Source: Citrobacter gillenii
GTDB lineage: Bacteria; Pseudomonadota; Gammaproteobacteria; Enterobacterales; Enterobacteriaceae
Assembly: GCF_013337685.1 (NCBI RefSeq)
Contig: NZ_SUQN01000007.1
Location: 310,001-374,000 of the forward strand
Reading direction: 5' to 3'
DNA length: 64,000 bases
Positions 43,525-54,499 of this stretch are shown in pieces. Position numbers and translations under genes: made by a program. Within the stretch, counting starts at the first letter, position 1. Each line of letters opens with the position of its first letter. The notes under the pieces are model-generated. The model was not told the origin of the DNA. It did not search any database and was given only the letters and a program-made list of their open reading frames with translations.

Positions 43525-43600
43525 AAAAAACCCCGCCGGAGCGAGGTTTTCATCAGCGTTGTGCGGTTGGTTTCCGCTGGACACACTGTGTTATGTCAAC
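43525..43600 (-). ncRNA. istR: IstR-1 antitoxin RNA
   Basis: The minus-strand RNA would begin GUUGACAUAACACAGUGUG at 43600 and end about 75 bases later in the terminator CCTCGC/GCGGGG followed by TTTTTT near 43530. Size and 5' sequence agree with E. coli IstR-1. Its first 19 bases are exactly complementary to the tisB mRNA at 43831-43849, the standby ribosome site it blocks. Divergent from tisB as in E. coli. Confidence 0.9.
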
Positions 43601-43606
43601 GCAAAA

Positions 43607-43635
43607 AGTATACGCGTTCTGCGAAGAACACGCAA
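43607..43635 (-). promoter_or_regulatory. istR-1 promoter
   Basis: On the minus strand TTGCGT (43630-43635) and TATACT (43607-43612) are separated by 17 bases, and the predicted start at G43600 lies six bases further. This is a good constitutive sigma-70 promoter, as expected for IstR-1. Confidence 0.85.
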
Positions 43636-43695
43636 TTTCGGCACGAATTTTGACGTTTTTTAGTATGATTCAGTCATAGCATTACGTCCATAAAA

Positions 43696-43727
43696 TACTG
43701 TTCATTTATACAGTATTTATCTATAAT
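43696..43727 (+). promoter_or_regulatory. LexA box and promoter of tisB
   Basis: CTGTTCATTTATACAG at 43698-43713 is a perfect LexA box (CTGT, eight bases, ACAG) inside the longer palindrome from TACTG to CAGTA, followed by TATAAT at 43722-43727. Cleavage of LexA in the SOS response would release tisB transcription, starting near 43734. Confidence 0.93.
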
Positions 43728-43830
43728 GTCACCGTACGCAATGTGTTATGCGGGGGCCGCAGAGTAAACCGGCGCAAAAAAGTCCTGGCTGAAACGGGTG
43801 GTGCCGTCAGCGCCTTAACCCCCGTGTGAG

Positions 43831-43849
43831 CACACTGTGTTATGTCAAC
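43831..43849 (+). promoter_or_regulatory. IstR-1 pairing site in the tisB leader
   Basis: CACACTGTGTTATGTCAAC is repeated exactly at 43582-43600, where its complement is the 5' end of IstR-1. In E. coli this region of the tisB message is the ribosome standby site, and IstR-1 pairing blocks loading and leads to RNase III cleavage. Confidence 0.88.
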
Positions 43850-43917
43850 AAAGGTGCTGGCAACAGGCAGCGGCGAGGTACGCCAGCACCGTGCTCCTTG
43901 TACCAAAAGGAGAGCGT

Positions 43918-44007
43918 ATGAGCCTCGTGGATATCACCATTCTTATCCTGAAACTCATTGTTGCTGCACTGCAACTACTTGATGCTGTTCTGAAGTACAT
44001 TAAATAA
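43918..44007 (+). CDS. tisB: SOS-induced membrane toxin TisB
   Basis: 29 residues, MSLVDITILILKLIVAALQL followed by LDAVLKYIK, nearly identical to E. coli TisB. The strong AAAGGAG is just upstream. The peptide is a single amphipathic helix that inserts into the inner membrane, lowers the proton motive force and promotes persister formation after DNA damage. Control is by LexA (transcription) and IstR-1 (translation), both visible upstream. Confidence 0.96.
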   Translation: MSLVDITILILKLIVAALQLLDAVLKYIK

Positions 44008-44026
44008 CTCAGATTCAAGTCGCACT

Positions 44027-44054
44027 AAAGGGGAGTGGGTAACCACTCCCCTTT
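44027..44054 (+). terminator. tisB terminator
   Basis: AAAGGGGAGTGG and CCACTCCCCTTT form a perfect 12-base stem around a four-base loop, 20 bases after tisB. Confidence 0.88.
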
Positions 44055-44126
44055 CACCGTTACCCAGGTGCGCGTAGCTCGACAATATGTTACGTTTTTA
44101 TGACGCTATCAGGGACGAATACCGCT

Positions 44127-44960
44127 ATGACGCTTTCTGTTTTCTGCATTTTGCTGTTCGCCGCACTGCTCCATGCCAGCTGGAATGCTATCGTAAAAGC
44201 AGGAAACGACAAGTTGTACTCCGCCATTAGCGTCAGCGGATCGGCTGCAGTCATGGCCTTGATTTTACTGCCTTTTGCACCTCATCCCTCAGCAGCTAGC
44301 CTGCCGTACTTAGCGGTCTCAACCGCGTTACAGGTGGTGTATACCGTGCTGGTCGCCAAGACCTATCAGGTCTCGGACATGAGCCAGACCTATCCCTTAA
44401 TGCGCGGTACTGCCCCGCTGCTGGTCGCGATCATCAGCGTTCTGTTTCTCGGCGATAGTCTGTCAATGCTCGCCTGGGTGGGTATCGCCACCATCTGTAT
44501 GGCAATCCTCGGCATGGCGTTTAACGGGCGCAGCAGCTCACAGCAGGGAATTGTTTTGGCGTTAATTAACGCCTGCTTTATTGCTGGCTATACGCTGGTG
44601 GATGGCACCGGGGTACGACTCTCAGAGACCGCGTTGGGCTATACGCTGTGGACCTTCTTTCTCAACGGATCTTGTCTGCTCACCTGGGCGATGATCGCCC
44701 GACGCCGGGAGGCATCACGCTATCTGGCGCAGCAATGGAAGAAAGGCATTTTGGGCGGTATCGGCACCATGGGATCTTACGGTCTGGCACTGTGGGCAAT
44801 GACACAGGCCCCGCTGGCAGTGGTCGCCGCGTTACGGGAAACGTCAATCCTGTTTGGTGCCCTGCTCGCCTGGCTGATACTGAAAGAAAAAGTCGCCGGT
44901 ATACGCATTTTTGCTGCTGCCGGGATTGCCGCCGGGGCGATTTTGCTCCGTTTGTCGTGA
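44127..44960 (+). CDS. EamA/DMT-family transporter
   Basis: 277 residues from the ATG at 44127 with ten predicted membrane helices in two EamA halves. Recognisable patterns are HASWNAIVKAGNDKLYSAIS near the N-terminus and LRETSILFGALLAWLILKEK near the C-terminus. Substrate unknown; such proteins export metabolites or drugs. E. coli K-12 has no gene at this point between tisB and emrD, so it was gained here or lost there. No partner gene lies next to it, and its control cannot be read from the sequence. Confidence 0.87.
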   Translation: MTLSVFCILLFAALLHASWNAIVKAGNDKLYSAISVSGSAAVMALILLPFAPHPSAASLPYLAVSTALQVVYTVLVAKTYQVSDMSQTYPLMRGTAPLLVAIISVLFLGDSLSMLAWVGIATICMAILGMAFNGRSSSQQGIVLALINACFIAGYTLVDGTGVRLSETALGYTLWTFFLNGSCLLTWAMIARRREASRYLAQQWKKGILGGIGTMGSYGLALWAMTQAPLAVVAALRETSILFGALLAWLILKEKVAGIRIFAAAGIAAGAILLRLS

Positions 44961-45168
44961 TCGCGCCTTCTCCATCCTCCAGAATAGTCGGATGCATTCC
45001 GGCAACATTTATTGCCGCTATTTGTTTACATTTCCTGCCGCTTCCCTTACCGCCTTTGTAGTGATCAATATGGCCTTCTTTTTTTAATGTGGTAGATTCC
45101 ACGCGCATTTAGCGGAATGTTCAGCACCTTATTCTTCTTTTTTCTCTTTTTTAAAAGTAATCAGCGAA

Positions 45169-46353
45169 ATGAAAAGGCATAGAAGCGTCAATTTGTTGTT
45201 GATGTTGGTACTCCTGGTGGCGGTAGGCCAGATGGCTCAAACCATTTATATCCCCGCCATTGCCGATATGGCGCGTGAACTCAACGTTCGCGAAGGAGCG
45301 GTGCAAAGTGTAATGGCGGCTTACCTGCTGACCTACGGCTTGTCGCAGCTGGTTTACGGTCCCCTTTCCGACCGGGTAGGGCGCCGTCCGGTGATCCTCA
45401 CCGGAATGTCTATTTTTATGCTGGCTACGCTGGTCGCCATTACTACCCATAGCCTGACGGTATTGATTATCGCCAGCGCCATTCAGGGAATGGGAACGGG
45501 CGTCGGCGGCGTAATGGCGCGAACCTTACCGCGCGATCTGTATGAAGGTACCCAGCTACGTCATGCTAACAGTTTGTTAAACATGGGTATTCTTGTCAGC
45601 CCGCTGTTAGCGCCGCTGATTGGCGGCGTGCTGGACACGATGTGGAACTGGCGTGCCTGCTATATTTTCCTGTTGATTCTGTGCGCAGGCGTAACGTTTA
45701 GCATGGCGCGCTGGATGCCGGAAACGCGTCCTGCAGGTGCGCCGCGCCCACGGCTTATCGCCAGCTACAAAACCCTATTTGGCAACGGCGCATTCACCTG
45801 TTACGTACTGATGCTCATCGGCGGACTGGCGGGCGTTGCCGTCTTCGAAGCCTGCTCCGGGGTATTGCTGGGCGCAGGATTAGGCTTGAGCAGCATGGCG
45901 GTCAGTATTCTGTTTATTCTGCCGATCCCGGCGGCGTTTTTCGGTGCGTGGTTCGCTGGTCGCCCGAACAAGCGCTTCTCAACGTTGATGTGGCAGTCGG
46001 TTATCTGCTGCCTGGTGGCTGGTTTGATGATGTGGATCCCGGGCCTGCTTGACGTGATGAACGTCTGGACGTTACTGATCCCCGCCGCGCTGTTCTTCTT
46101 TGGTGCCGGGATGCTGTTCCCGCTCGCCACCAGCGGCGCGATGGAACCCTTCCCGTTCCTGGCAGGTACCGCCGGGGCGCTGGTGGGTGGTTTGCAAAAT
46201 ATTGGTTCCGGCGTGCTGGCGTGGCTTTCCGCGATGATGCCTCAGACCGGACAGGCTAGCCTGGGTCTGCTGATGACCCTTATGGGTGTGCTGATTCTGG
46301 TGTGCTGGTTGCCGCTGGCGTCACGCGTGTCTCATCAGGAGCAGGCGGTTTAA
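45169..46353 (+). CDS. emrD: multidrug efflux MFS transporter EmrD
   Basis: 394 residues, the E. coli length, with twelve membrane helices and the MFS motif A GPLSDRVGRRPVIL. EmrD exports amphipathic compounds such as benzalkonium and uncouplers by proton antiport. The last 74 bases overlap the 3' end of the convergent GH5-like gene. Confidence 0.96.
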   Translation: MKRHRSVNLLLMLVLLVAVGQMAQTIYIPAIADMARELNVREGAVQSVMAAYLLTYGLSQLVYGPLSDRVGRRPVILTGMSIFMLATLVAITTHSLTVLIIASAIQGMGTGVGGVMARTLPRDLYEGTQLRHANSLLNMGILVSPLLAPLIGGVLDTMWNWRACYIFLLILCAGVTFSMARWMPETRPAGAPRPRLIASYKTLFGNGAFTCYVLMLIGGLAGVAVFEACSGVLLGAGLGLSSMAVSILFILPIPAAFFGAWFAGRPNKRFSTLMWQSVICCLVAGLMMWIPGLLDVMNVWTLLIPAALFFFGAGMLFPLATSGAMEPFPFLAGTAGALVGGLQNIGSGVLAWLSAMMPQTGQASLGLLMTLMGVLILVCWLPLASRVSHQEQAV

Positions 46354-47341
46354 GCGTGTGATGGCCCGGTTTCTCGCCGGGCTTTTCACATTCAGGCGCA
46401 ATCATCGTATTCAGCAACGGTTCCAGCGCCGGACGCCAGGCCCCTTCCTCGCCATCATAAAACTGCGTATCTGCATTGATAGCATAGGGAATTTTTGCTT
46501 TCTTCAGTTCACAGGCCATAAAGCGGGCAAACGCCATCTGCGAGGCCGAAGGCACATTTTTGATCGTCTCTCCCGGCGCCCATCCCCCGACCCAACTGAC
46601 ATGACCGGTCTTCTGCTGCCAGTGAACAGCGCTGTTAATGCGGGCGCGAATCGCCGTCTTTTCTGCCGCTGTACCCGACGTCCACGGATACTTACCGTTG
46701 TTTTTTAGCGGCCCCCACGGGAAGACATGCCACTCGGCCAGCACGGTGTTCTGACTTTGCGGCGGTAGCTTCAGGCTCGGCAATTCTTCCGGCGCGGCGC
46801 GCAGACGGGGTGCGACAAAAATCATACGCTGGGGATCGATAGCGTGAATCATACGAATCGTTTTGTCATACACCCGATTGAGCGACGCCTGATTGTGATT
46901 GAGCTTATCAGCAGGTTCGTAGATCAGGTCAAAACCCAGTAACGGCGAGCCTTGACCAAAGTAATGTGCGACGGCCACCCACCAGTTAATCACCTCTTTT
47001 TCATTGCTGATGCTGGGGTCTTTTTTATACTCGTCCGCCTGATAAGCAATAATCGGGATCACGCCATAGTGTTCACAGGCTTCCACCAGCTTACGCAGAT
47101 GGATAAGCCGGGCCTCAGTGGGTTCTCCGGCCACGCGAATACGCACATGGGCGAGCCCCTTCGCCTGGAAATCTCTTACCACCAGCGGGTCAAACTCGCG
47201 GATGCCCCGTTCAGTGCGCGCCCAATCCACGTCCATCCCCACACCCAGTTGTTGGGCGTAGTGTGCTGCCGTCAGCGGAGGTTGTGCCGCATAGACAGTG
47301 GCGCTGGCGAGCAGCAACAGAGAAGCAAGCGGCTTTAACAC
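46280..47341 (-). CDS. diverged GH5-like secreted protein
   Basis: 353 residues from a GTG at 47341, which has GAGGA five bases upstream; an ATG at 47362 has no ribosome site. A signal peptide ends near VYA. The body looks like a (beta/alpha)8 glycoside hydrolase of the GH5 type: FQAKGLAHVRIRVAG, GFDLIYEPADKLNHN at the acid/base position, and HVSWVGGWAPGE at the nucleophile strand. The usual Asn-Glu-Pro is Tyr-Glu-Pro here, and the usual Gly-Glu-Trp is Gly-Gly-Trp, so the nucleophile Glu seems to be missing unless the Glu four residues further serves. A Pro-rich tail (about 40 residues) follows. The last 74 bases overlap emrD on the opposite strand and include its terminator. It may be a carbohydrate-binding pseudo-enzyme. 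Confidence 0.72.
   Translation of the reverse strand: MLKPLASLLLLASATVYAAQPPLTAAHYAQQLGVGMDVDWARTERGIREFDPLVVRDFQAKGLAHVRIRVAGEPTEARLIHLRKLVEACEHYGVIPIIAYQADEYKKDPSISNEKEVINWWVAVAHYFGQGSPLLGFDLIYEPADKLNHNQASLNRVYDKTIRMIHAIDPQRMIFVAPRLRAAPEELPSLKLPPQSQNTVLAEWHVFPWGPLKNNGKYPWTSGTAAEKTAIRARINSAVHWQQKTGHVSWVGGWAPGETIKNVPSASQMAFARFMACELKKAKIPYAINADTQFYDGEEGAWRPALEPLLNTMIAPECEKPGEKPGHHTLKPPAPDETRVTPAATSTPESAHP
46364..46386 (+). terminator. emrD terminator inside the GH5-like coding end
   Basis: GCCCGG and CCGGGC pair around TTTCTCG and are followed by TTTT, 11 bases past the emrD stop. The hairpin lies within the 3' coding end of the convergent gene. Confidence 0.8.
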
Positions 47342-47443
47342 GGTGATCCTCAAGTAAATCATCAGGTGTGATTCACGTATTTAGCATGATTTCTGACGCC
47401 GGGTGTAGAGAGAAAGCGTAAAAATATTCGAGGCTCACCTCGA

Positions 47444-48370
47444 TTATTTTACCTGCTCCTGCAGCCAGCTAATAAACGCCTCGATTTTCGGCCACTGCCG
47501 GCCAGGTAGCGTAGTGATGTAATAATGCTGATGGCATTTCAGCGCCATATCGCCAAAGGGAGCGACCAGTTCTCCACTATCGAGGCGTTTTTGTACCAAC
47601 CGCTTGCGTCCCATCGCCACGCCGATGTGGTTCATGGCGGCAATCACCGCTAAATCGGAACGATCGAAGCCAATGCCCGATGATGTCGGCAAATTCACTG
47701 CAAAATTCTGCGCCCAGCTGTGCCACTCATCGGTCCCTGAATCATTACTCCACGCCTGCCTGTCATGCAGCAACGTGCAGTGCGACAGGTTCACCCGCGC
47801 GTCGGTAAGATCATGGCGGCGGGCATAATCCGGGCTGCACACCGGCAAGATCGCTTCGTCCATCAGGAAATGATGCGTGAGCTGCGCAGACGGCGCATCA
47901 TCAAAATAGATGGCCAGGTCAATACCGGCACGCTGCATATTGACGTTGTCATTCCCTGTCAGCATGGTCAGTGAAATCGACGGATAGCGACGGGTAAAGT
48001 CGCCGAGCGCGGGAACCAGCCAGCACTGGGCGATGGAGGGCCGCGAGTAGACGGTAAGCGTCCCGGACAGCTCCTGGTTTTTGATATCGAGAATTTCCTG
48101 ATTAAGCGTATCCAGAGAAGATTTCAGCGCCCAGAACACCCGCTTGCCTTCGTGCGTGAGTTCGACTTTTCGATGTGAACGGACAAACAACTGGATGCCC
48201 AGTTCCTCTTCCAGTTGATTAATACGGTGACTGACGGCGCTGGGACTTAACGACAGTTCGTCTGCTGCCAGCGCAAACGACTGATGCCTGGCCGCCACTT
48301 CAAAGGTATAAAGCTTTGACAGTTGCCAGCCATTGAGCAGCCGATTTCTGACCTCGCGTACGGGATCCAT
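47444..48370 (-). CDS. dsdC: D-serine deaminase activator DsdC (LysR)
   Basis: 308 residues from the ATG at 48370, close to E. coli DsdC along its length. The helix-turn-helix is FEVAARHQSFALAADELSLS to AVSHRINQLEEEL. With D-serine it activates dsdXA from the 241-base divergent region, where DsdC and CRP sites are expected. In E. coli K-12 this cluster lies elsewhere (near argW); here it sits between emrD and yidF, as I recall for Salmonella. Confidence 0.95.
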   Translation of the reverse strand: MDPVREVRNRLLNGWQLSKLYTFEVAARHQSFALAADELSLSPSAVSHRINQLEEELGIQLFVRSHRKVELTHEGKRVFWALKSSLDTLNQEILDIKNQELSGTLTVYSRPSIAQCWLVPALGDFTRRYPSISLTMLTGNDNVNMQRAGIDLAIYFDDAPSAQLTHHFLMDEAILPVCSPDYARRHDLTDARVNLSHCTLLHDRQAWSNDSGTDEWHSWAQNFAVNLPTSSGIGFDRSDLAVIAAMNHIGVAMGRKRLVQKRLDSGELVAPFGDMALKCHQHYYITTLPGRQWPKIEAFISWLQEQVK

Positions 48371-48611
48371 ACTCACCTCTTTCATCCTGAATCTTTCCCC
48401 GAAGTGTAAAAAAAACCGCTGTAAAAATCAGCGCAAAGATGAATCAGAGTGAACCATATCGCATTATTAGGCCATTATTAGAGGTAAATCACCCATTTGA
48501 TTCAATCTGACTCATGTGAAAGAGGATTTTTATCGTTTGTCAGCGAGTGCCTTATTTTTGTCCAATAGACCCAGGCTATAAAGTCAGGTTAATCACAGGG
48601 CAAGGTGAGAA

Positions 48612-49949
48612 ATGCACTCTCAAATCTGGGTTGTGAGCACGTTGTTGATAAGCATCGTGTTGATCGTTTTGACCATCGTGAAGTTCAAATTCCACCCGTT
48701 TCTGGCGCTGCTGTTAGCCAGCTTCTTTGTGGGAACGATGATGGGTATGGGTCCACTGGATATGGTCAATGCCATTGAGAGTGGTATCGGCGGTACGCTG
48801 GGCTTCCTCGCCGCGGTTATCGGTCTGGGGACTATTCTCGGAAAAATGATGGAAGTGTCCGGCGCGGCAGAACGCATCGGCCTGACGCTACAGCGCTGCC
48901 GCTGGCTTTCCGCTGACGTCATTATGGTGCTGGTCGGTCTGATTTGCGGGATCACGCTGTTTGTTGAAGTCGGCGTGGTGCTGTTGATTCCGCTGGCGTT
49001 TTCTATCGCCAAAAAAACCAATACCTCGCTACTGAAGCTGGCGATCCCGTTGTGTACAGCACTGATGGCGGTGCACTGCGTCGTCCCACCACATCCGGCG
49101 GCCCTGTTCGTGGCGAACAAGTTGGGTGCCGATATTGGTACAGTGATCGTTTACGGTTTACTGGTGGGTCTGATGGCGTCGCTGATCGGCGGGCCGCTGT
49201 ACCTGAAATTCCTCGGCAATCGTCTGCCGTTTAAACCGGTACCGGCTGAGTTTTCCGACCTGAAGGTACGCGACGAAAACACGCTGCCGTCGCTGGGTGC
49301 CACGCTGTTTACCGTGCTGCTGCCGATTGGCCTGATGCTGATGAAAACCGTCGCTGAACTGAATATGGCGAAAGGCAGCGCGGTGTATACGCTGCTGGAG
49401 TTTATCGGCAACCCGATCACCGCCATGTTTATCGCCGTGTTTGTGGCCTATTACATTCTCGGTCTGCGCCAGCATATCGGCATGGGCGCACTGTTGACCC
49501 ATACTGAAAATGGCTTTGGATCCATTGCCAACATCCTGCTGATTATCGGTGCGGGCGGCGCGTTCAACGCCATTCTGAAGAGCAGCGGACTGGCGGATAC
49601 GCTGGCGCTGATTCTTTCAAACATGCATATGCACCCGATTCTGCTGGCCTGGCTGGTGGCGCTGATCCTGCACGCTGCGGTGGGTTCTGCCACGGTGGCG
49701 ATGATGGGCGCAACGGCAATTGTGGCACCCATGCTGCCGCTCTATCCCAACGTCAGCCCGGAGATCATTGCCATTGCCATCGGTTCCGGCGCGATTGGCT
49801 GCACAATCGTCACCGATTCCCTCTTCTGGCTGGTGAAGCAGTACTGCGGCGCTACCCTGAATGAGACGTTTAAATACTATACGACCGCGACATTTATCGC
49901 GTCGGTGATTGCACTCGCGTGCACATTCCTGCTTTCCTTTATCATCTAA
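48612..49949 (+). CDS. dsdX: D-serine permease DsdX (GntP family)
   Basis: 445 residues, GntP-family proton symporter with about twelve membrane segments ([20 protein letters not shown] and [18 protein letters not shown]). It imports D-serine. 17 bases ahead of dsdA in one operon. Confidence 0.96.
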   Translation: MHSQIWVVSTLLISIVLIVLTIVKFKFHPFLALLLASFFVGTMMGMGPLDMVNAIESGIGGTLGFLAAVIGLGTILGKMMEVSGAAERIGLTLQRCRWLSADVIMVLVGLICGITLFVEVGVVLLIPLAFSIAKKTNTSLLKLAIPLCTALMAVHCVVPPHPAALFVANKLGADIGTVIVYGLLVGLMASLIGGPLYLKFLGNRLPFKPVPAEFSDLKVRDENTLPSLGATLFTVLLPIGLMLMKTVAELNMAKGSAVYTLLEFIGNPITAMFIAVFVAYYILGLRQHIGMGALLTHTENGFGSIANILLIIGAGGAFNAILKSSGLADTLALILSNMHMHPILLAWLVALILHAAVGSATVAMMGATAIVAPMLPLYPNVSPEIIAIAIGSGAIGCTIVTDSLFWLVKQYCGATLNETFKYYTTATFIASVIALACTFLLSFII

Positions 49950-49966
49950 GCGCAAAGAGACGTCCT

Positions 49967-51289
49967 ATGGAAAACATGCAAAAACTCATCGCCCAGTATC
50001 CGTTAGTGGAGGATCTGGTCGCACTGAAAGAAACGACCTGGTTTAACCCGGGCACCACCTCTCTTGCGGAAGGTTTACCCTATGTTGGCCTGACGGAAGA
50101 CGACGTTCAGGATGCTCACGCCCGTCTGGCGCGCTTTGCGCCGTACCTGGCAAAAGCTTTCCCGGAAACCGCGGCCACCGGCGGTATTATCGAATCTGAG
50201 CTGGCCGCCATTCCCGCCATGAAGAAACGGCTGGAAAAAGAGTTTGGCCAGAATATCAGTGGCGAAATTCTGTTGAAGAAGGACAGCCACCTGCCGATTT
50301 CCGGCTCGATTAAAGCCCGTGGCGGTATTTATGAAGTACTGACTCACGCCGAAAAACTGGCGCTGGAAGCCGGTCTGCTGACCACCGATGATGATTACAG
50401 CGTGCTGCTTTCACCTGAGTTCAAGCAGTTCTTCAGCCAGTACAGCATCGCGGTAGGCTCGACCGGTAACCTCGGGATGTCGATCGGTATCATGAGCGCC
50501 TGCATTGGCTTTAAGGTGACAGTGCATATGTCTGCTGACGCCCGCGCCTGGAAAAAAGCCAAACTGCGCAGCCACGGCGTGACGGTAGTGGAGTATGAAG
50601 AAGATTACGGCGTGGCGGTTGAACAAGGCCGCAAGGCGGCGGAGTCTGATCCAAACTGCTTCTTTATCGACGACGAAAATTCCCGCACGCTGTTCTTAGG
50701 CTATGCGGTTGCCGGGCAGCGTTTGAAGGCGCAGTTCACGCAGCAGGGCCGCGTGGTAGATGCCGACCATCCGTTGTTTGTTTATCTGCCATGCGGCGTC
50801 GGCGGCGGCCCTGGCGGCGTGGCATTTGGCCTGAAGTTGGCGTTCGGCGATAACGTACACTGCTTCTTTGCAGAGCCGACCCATTCACCGTGCATGCTGC
50901 TCGGGGTTTACACCGGGCTGCACGATGACATCTCTGTACAGGAGATTGGCATTGATAATCTGACCGCAGCCGATGGCCTGGCGGTGGGTCGGGCTTCTGG
51001 TTTTGTGGGGCGTGCGATGGAGCGTCTACTCGACGGCTTGTACACCCTTGATGACCAGACCATGTACGACATGTTGGGCTGGCTGGCGCAGGAGGAAGGG
51101 ATTCGCCTTGAGCCGTCGGCACTGGCGGGGATGGCCGGTCCGCAGCGCGTTTGCGCGTCAACTGACTATCAACAAATGCACGGTTTCAGTGCTGAGCAAC
51201 TTAATAACGCCACGCACCTGGTGTGGGCCACCGGCGGCGGCATGGTGCCGGAAGCCGAAATGGCACAGTACCTGGCGAAAGGGCGCTAA
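49967..51289 (+). CDS. dsdA: D-serine dehydratase DsdA
   Basis: 440 residues from the ATG at 49967. The PLP Lys is in [15 protein letters not shown] (about residue 116), and the phosphate-binding Gly-rich loop is [20 protein letters not shown]. It converts D-serine to pyruvate and ammonia, both detoxifying it and using it as a carbon and nitrogen source, a trait linked to growth in urine. Convergent with yidF, 12 bases apart. Confidence 0.97.
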   Translation: MENMQKLIAQYPLVEDLVALKETTWFNPGTTSLAEGLPYVGLTEDDVQDAHARLARFAPYLAKAFPETAATGGIIESELAAIPAMKKRLEKEFGQNISGEILLKKDSHLPISGSIKARGGIYEVLTHAEKLALEAGLLTTDDDYSVLLSPEFKQFFSQYSIAVGSTGNLGMSIGIMSACIGFKVTVHMSADARAWKKAKLRSHGVTVVEYEEDYGVAVEQGRKAAESDPNCFFIDDENSRTLFLGYAVAGQRLKAQFTQQGRVVDADHPLFVYLPCGVGGGPGGVAFGLKLAFGDNVHCFFAEPTHSPCMLLGVYTGLHDDISVQEIGIDNLTAADGLAVGRASGFVGRAMERLLDGLYTLDDQTMYDMLGWLAQEEGIRLEPSALAGMAGPQRVCASTDYQQMHGFSAEQLNNATHLVWATGGGMVPEAEMAQYLAKGR

Positions 51290-51301
51290 ACGCCGTTGAC
51301 C

Positions 51302-51832
51302 TTAACGTAGCATCGCCATCAGTTCCATCGGTGAGCGATGCTGCTTCAGCAGGTCGCGCATAACGCGCATATGCGGAGCCGTGTGGTCAAAGAAAGCTTG
51401 ATAGCCTGCACACAGTCCACCCTTGCCGCTATCATCACAAAATGCAGGGCAATCGCCACGATAGAATTGCAACAGGGAACATGACTGACAGCGCGCGCTC
51501 ATCTGTGAAATCGTCTGTCGATTAGTTTGTCCCGTTCGACCACACCACCGATTCAACGTTTCATCAAAAAGCGGAATAGATATTCGTGTTATATCCTCAC
51601 GAACCCAGATATCAAATACCGTATTTAAAAAATGTCCCCAGTCTTCCGCTGTAACGGAACCCACGGTCAGACACCCTTTTTCATCGCGTTCAACTAAGGG
51701 AACAAACTGCACCGAACGAACGCCTGATTTTTGTATATTGCGATATAAATCAATAGGTTGATTGCATTTCAGCCGATCTACCACCACCTTAATCATTCCC
51801 TCACTAACATCCATGTGCTCACACTCCGTCAT
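51302..51832 (-). CDS. yidF: YidF, SPASM-domain fragment of a sulfatase-maturase-like protein
   Basis: 176 residues. The pattern VVVDRLKCNQPIDLYRNIQK, then SVQFVPLVERDEKG and EDWGHFLNTVFDIWVREDIT, matches the C-terminal half of anaerobic sulfatase-maturating radical SAM enzymes such as AslB. The cysteines CQSCSLLQFYRGDCPAFC (about 121-138) with a later GLCAGY belong to the SPASM iron-sulfur cluster region. The N-terminal radical SAM barrel with its CX3CX2C motif is missing, so it cannot be an active maturase. The ATG overlaps the yidG stop. E. coli has the same short form next to a sulfatase gene (yidJ); no sulfatase is present here. Function unknown. Confidence 0.85.
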   Translation of the reverse strand: MTECEHMDVSEGMIKVVVDRLKCNQPIDLYRNIQKSGVRSVQFVPLVERDEKGCLTVGSVTAEDWGHFLNTVFDIWVREDITRISIPLFDETLNRWCGRTGQTNRQTISQMSARCQSCSLLQFYRGDCPAFCDDSGKGGLCAGYQAFFDHTAPHMRVMRDLLKQHRSPMELMAMLR

Positions 51833-52191
51833 ACAAAATTCCCGAGATATACGATAAGTTGGCGAACGTGTGTTACAGCAAACAGTATTGCGAGAGATAA
51901 CACCGCGAGGGAGATCATAAATTTGTCACGCACCGCGCGAGATTCAGAAAAATCACTATGCGTGACGTCCATCAGGTTACGGCTCCGGGTATAGCGCCAA
52001 AGAATTATCGCCACAATTGCCAGTACCCCAATTGACACCCAAAACAGAAAGCCGGCCTGATGCCAGTTATGTTTCAGCGCCAGCGCTATTAACGCGCCGT
52101 AACCCAGCAGGGTGCGAAACCAGGCCAGCGAGGTACGTTCAGGTTGCAGCCCCGGATCGGCGATACGTCGCGATTTACGGCTATCCGGCAT
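51829..52191 (-). CDS. yidG: inner membrane protein YidG (DUF202)
   Basis: 120 residues with three membrane segments. It begins with the DUF202 pattern LQPERTSLAWFRTLLGYGAL. DUF202 proteins are small integral membrane proteins of unknown role. It overlaps yidH by 11 bases and yidF by four, so the three form a tightly coupled operon. Confidence 0.93.
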   Translation of the reverse strand: MPDSRKSRRIADPGLQPERTSLAWFRTLLGYGALIALALKHNWHQAGFLFWVSIGVLAIVAIILWRYTRSRNLMDVTHSDFSESRAVRDKFMISLAVLSLAILFAVTHVRQLIVYLGNFV

Positions 52192-52528
52192 ACAGCACCA
52201 GGCCCATCACAATGACCGCAACAATCATCAAAATCAGACTGATTATCAACAGGCTATGCGTGTATGGCAGGTCCTCTTTCAGGCGCATGGCCTTTTCATT
52301 CCGCAACCAGCGCAGGTAGCCATAAATCGCCAGACCGCCGGCAAACAGGCACAGCAGCAGCGCCAGCAGTTCGCGAATGACCGGCGTGGCGAAATCCGGT
52401 GCCAGTTGATCAAGACCCACACCAGCGGCCAGAAACCCCAGCGCAGTGCGGATCCACGCCAAAAACGTACGCTCATTTGCCAGCGAGAAGCGGTAATCCG
52501 GCGCCTCTCCAAGGCGGGAAATTTTCAT
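52181..52528 (-). CDS. yidH: inner membrane protein YidH (DUF202)
   Basis: 115 residues, three membrane segments, with the DUF202 signature LANERTFLAWIRTALGFLAA. Paralogue of YidG; the two may form a heteromer. First gene of yidHGF. The neighbours yidI to yidP of E. coli are absent, so yidH is next to yidE here. Confidence 0.94.
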   Translation of the reverse strand: MKISRLGEAPDYRFSLANERTFLAWIRTALGFLAAGVGLDQLAPDFATPVIRELLALLLCLFAGGLAIYGYLRWLRNEKAMRLKEDLPYTHSLLIISLILMIVAVIVMGLVLYAG

Positions 52529-52651
52529 TATGGCTCCTTCAATGTTGTTGTCTGGTCGTTATACCGGAACAGTTAAGGAGTATGAACCTGATTCTCAAAC
52601 GAACGAGGACGTAATGTGATGAGACAAAAGAAAAGAGAGACGCACCTTATG

Positions 52652-52709
52652 GTGCCGGATGGCGAATTGCGTCTTATCCGGCCTACAGACCAGGCAGGCC
52701 GGATAAGTC
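52652..52709. repeat. BIME between yidH and yidE
   Basis: A complete REP unit (GGTGCCGGATGGCG with CTTATCCGGCCTAC, 52652-52686) is followed by a partial one (GCAGGCCGGATAAG). It marks the join where yidI-yidP are missing. Confidence 0.85.
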
Positions 52710-52713
52710 AGTG

Positions 52714-54495
<1,782 letters not shown>

Positions 54496-54499
54496 CTAA

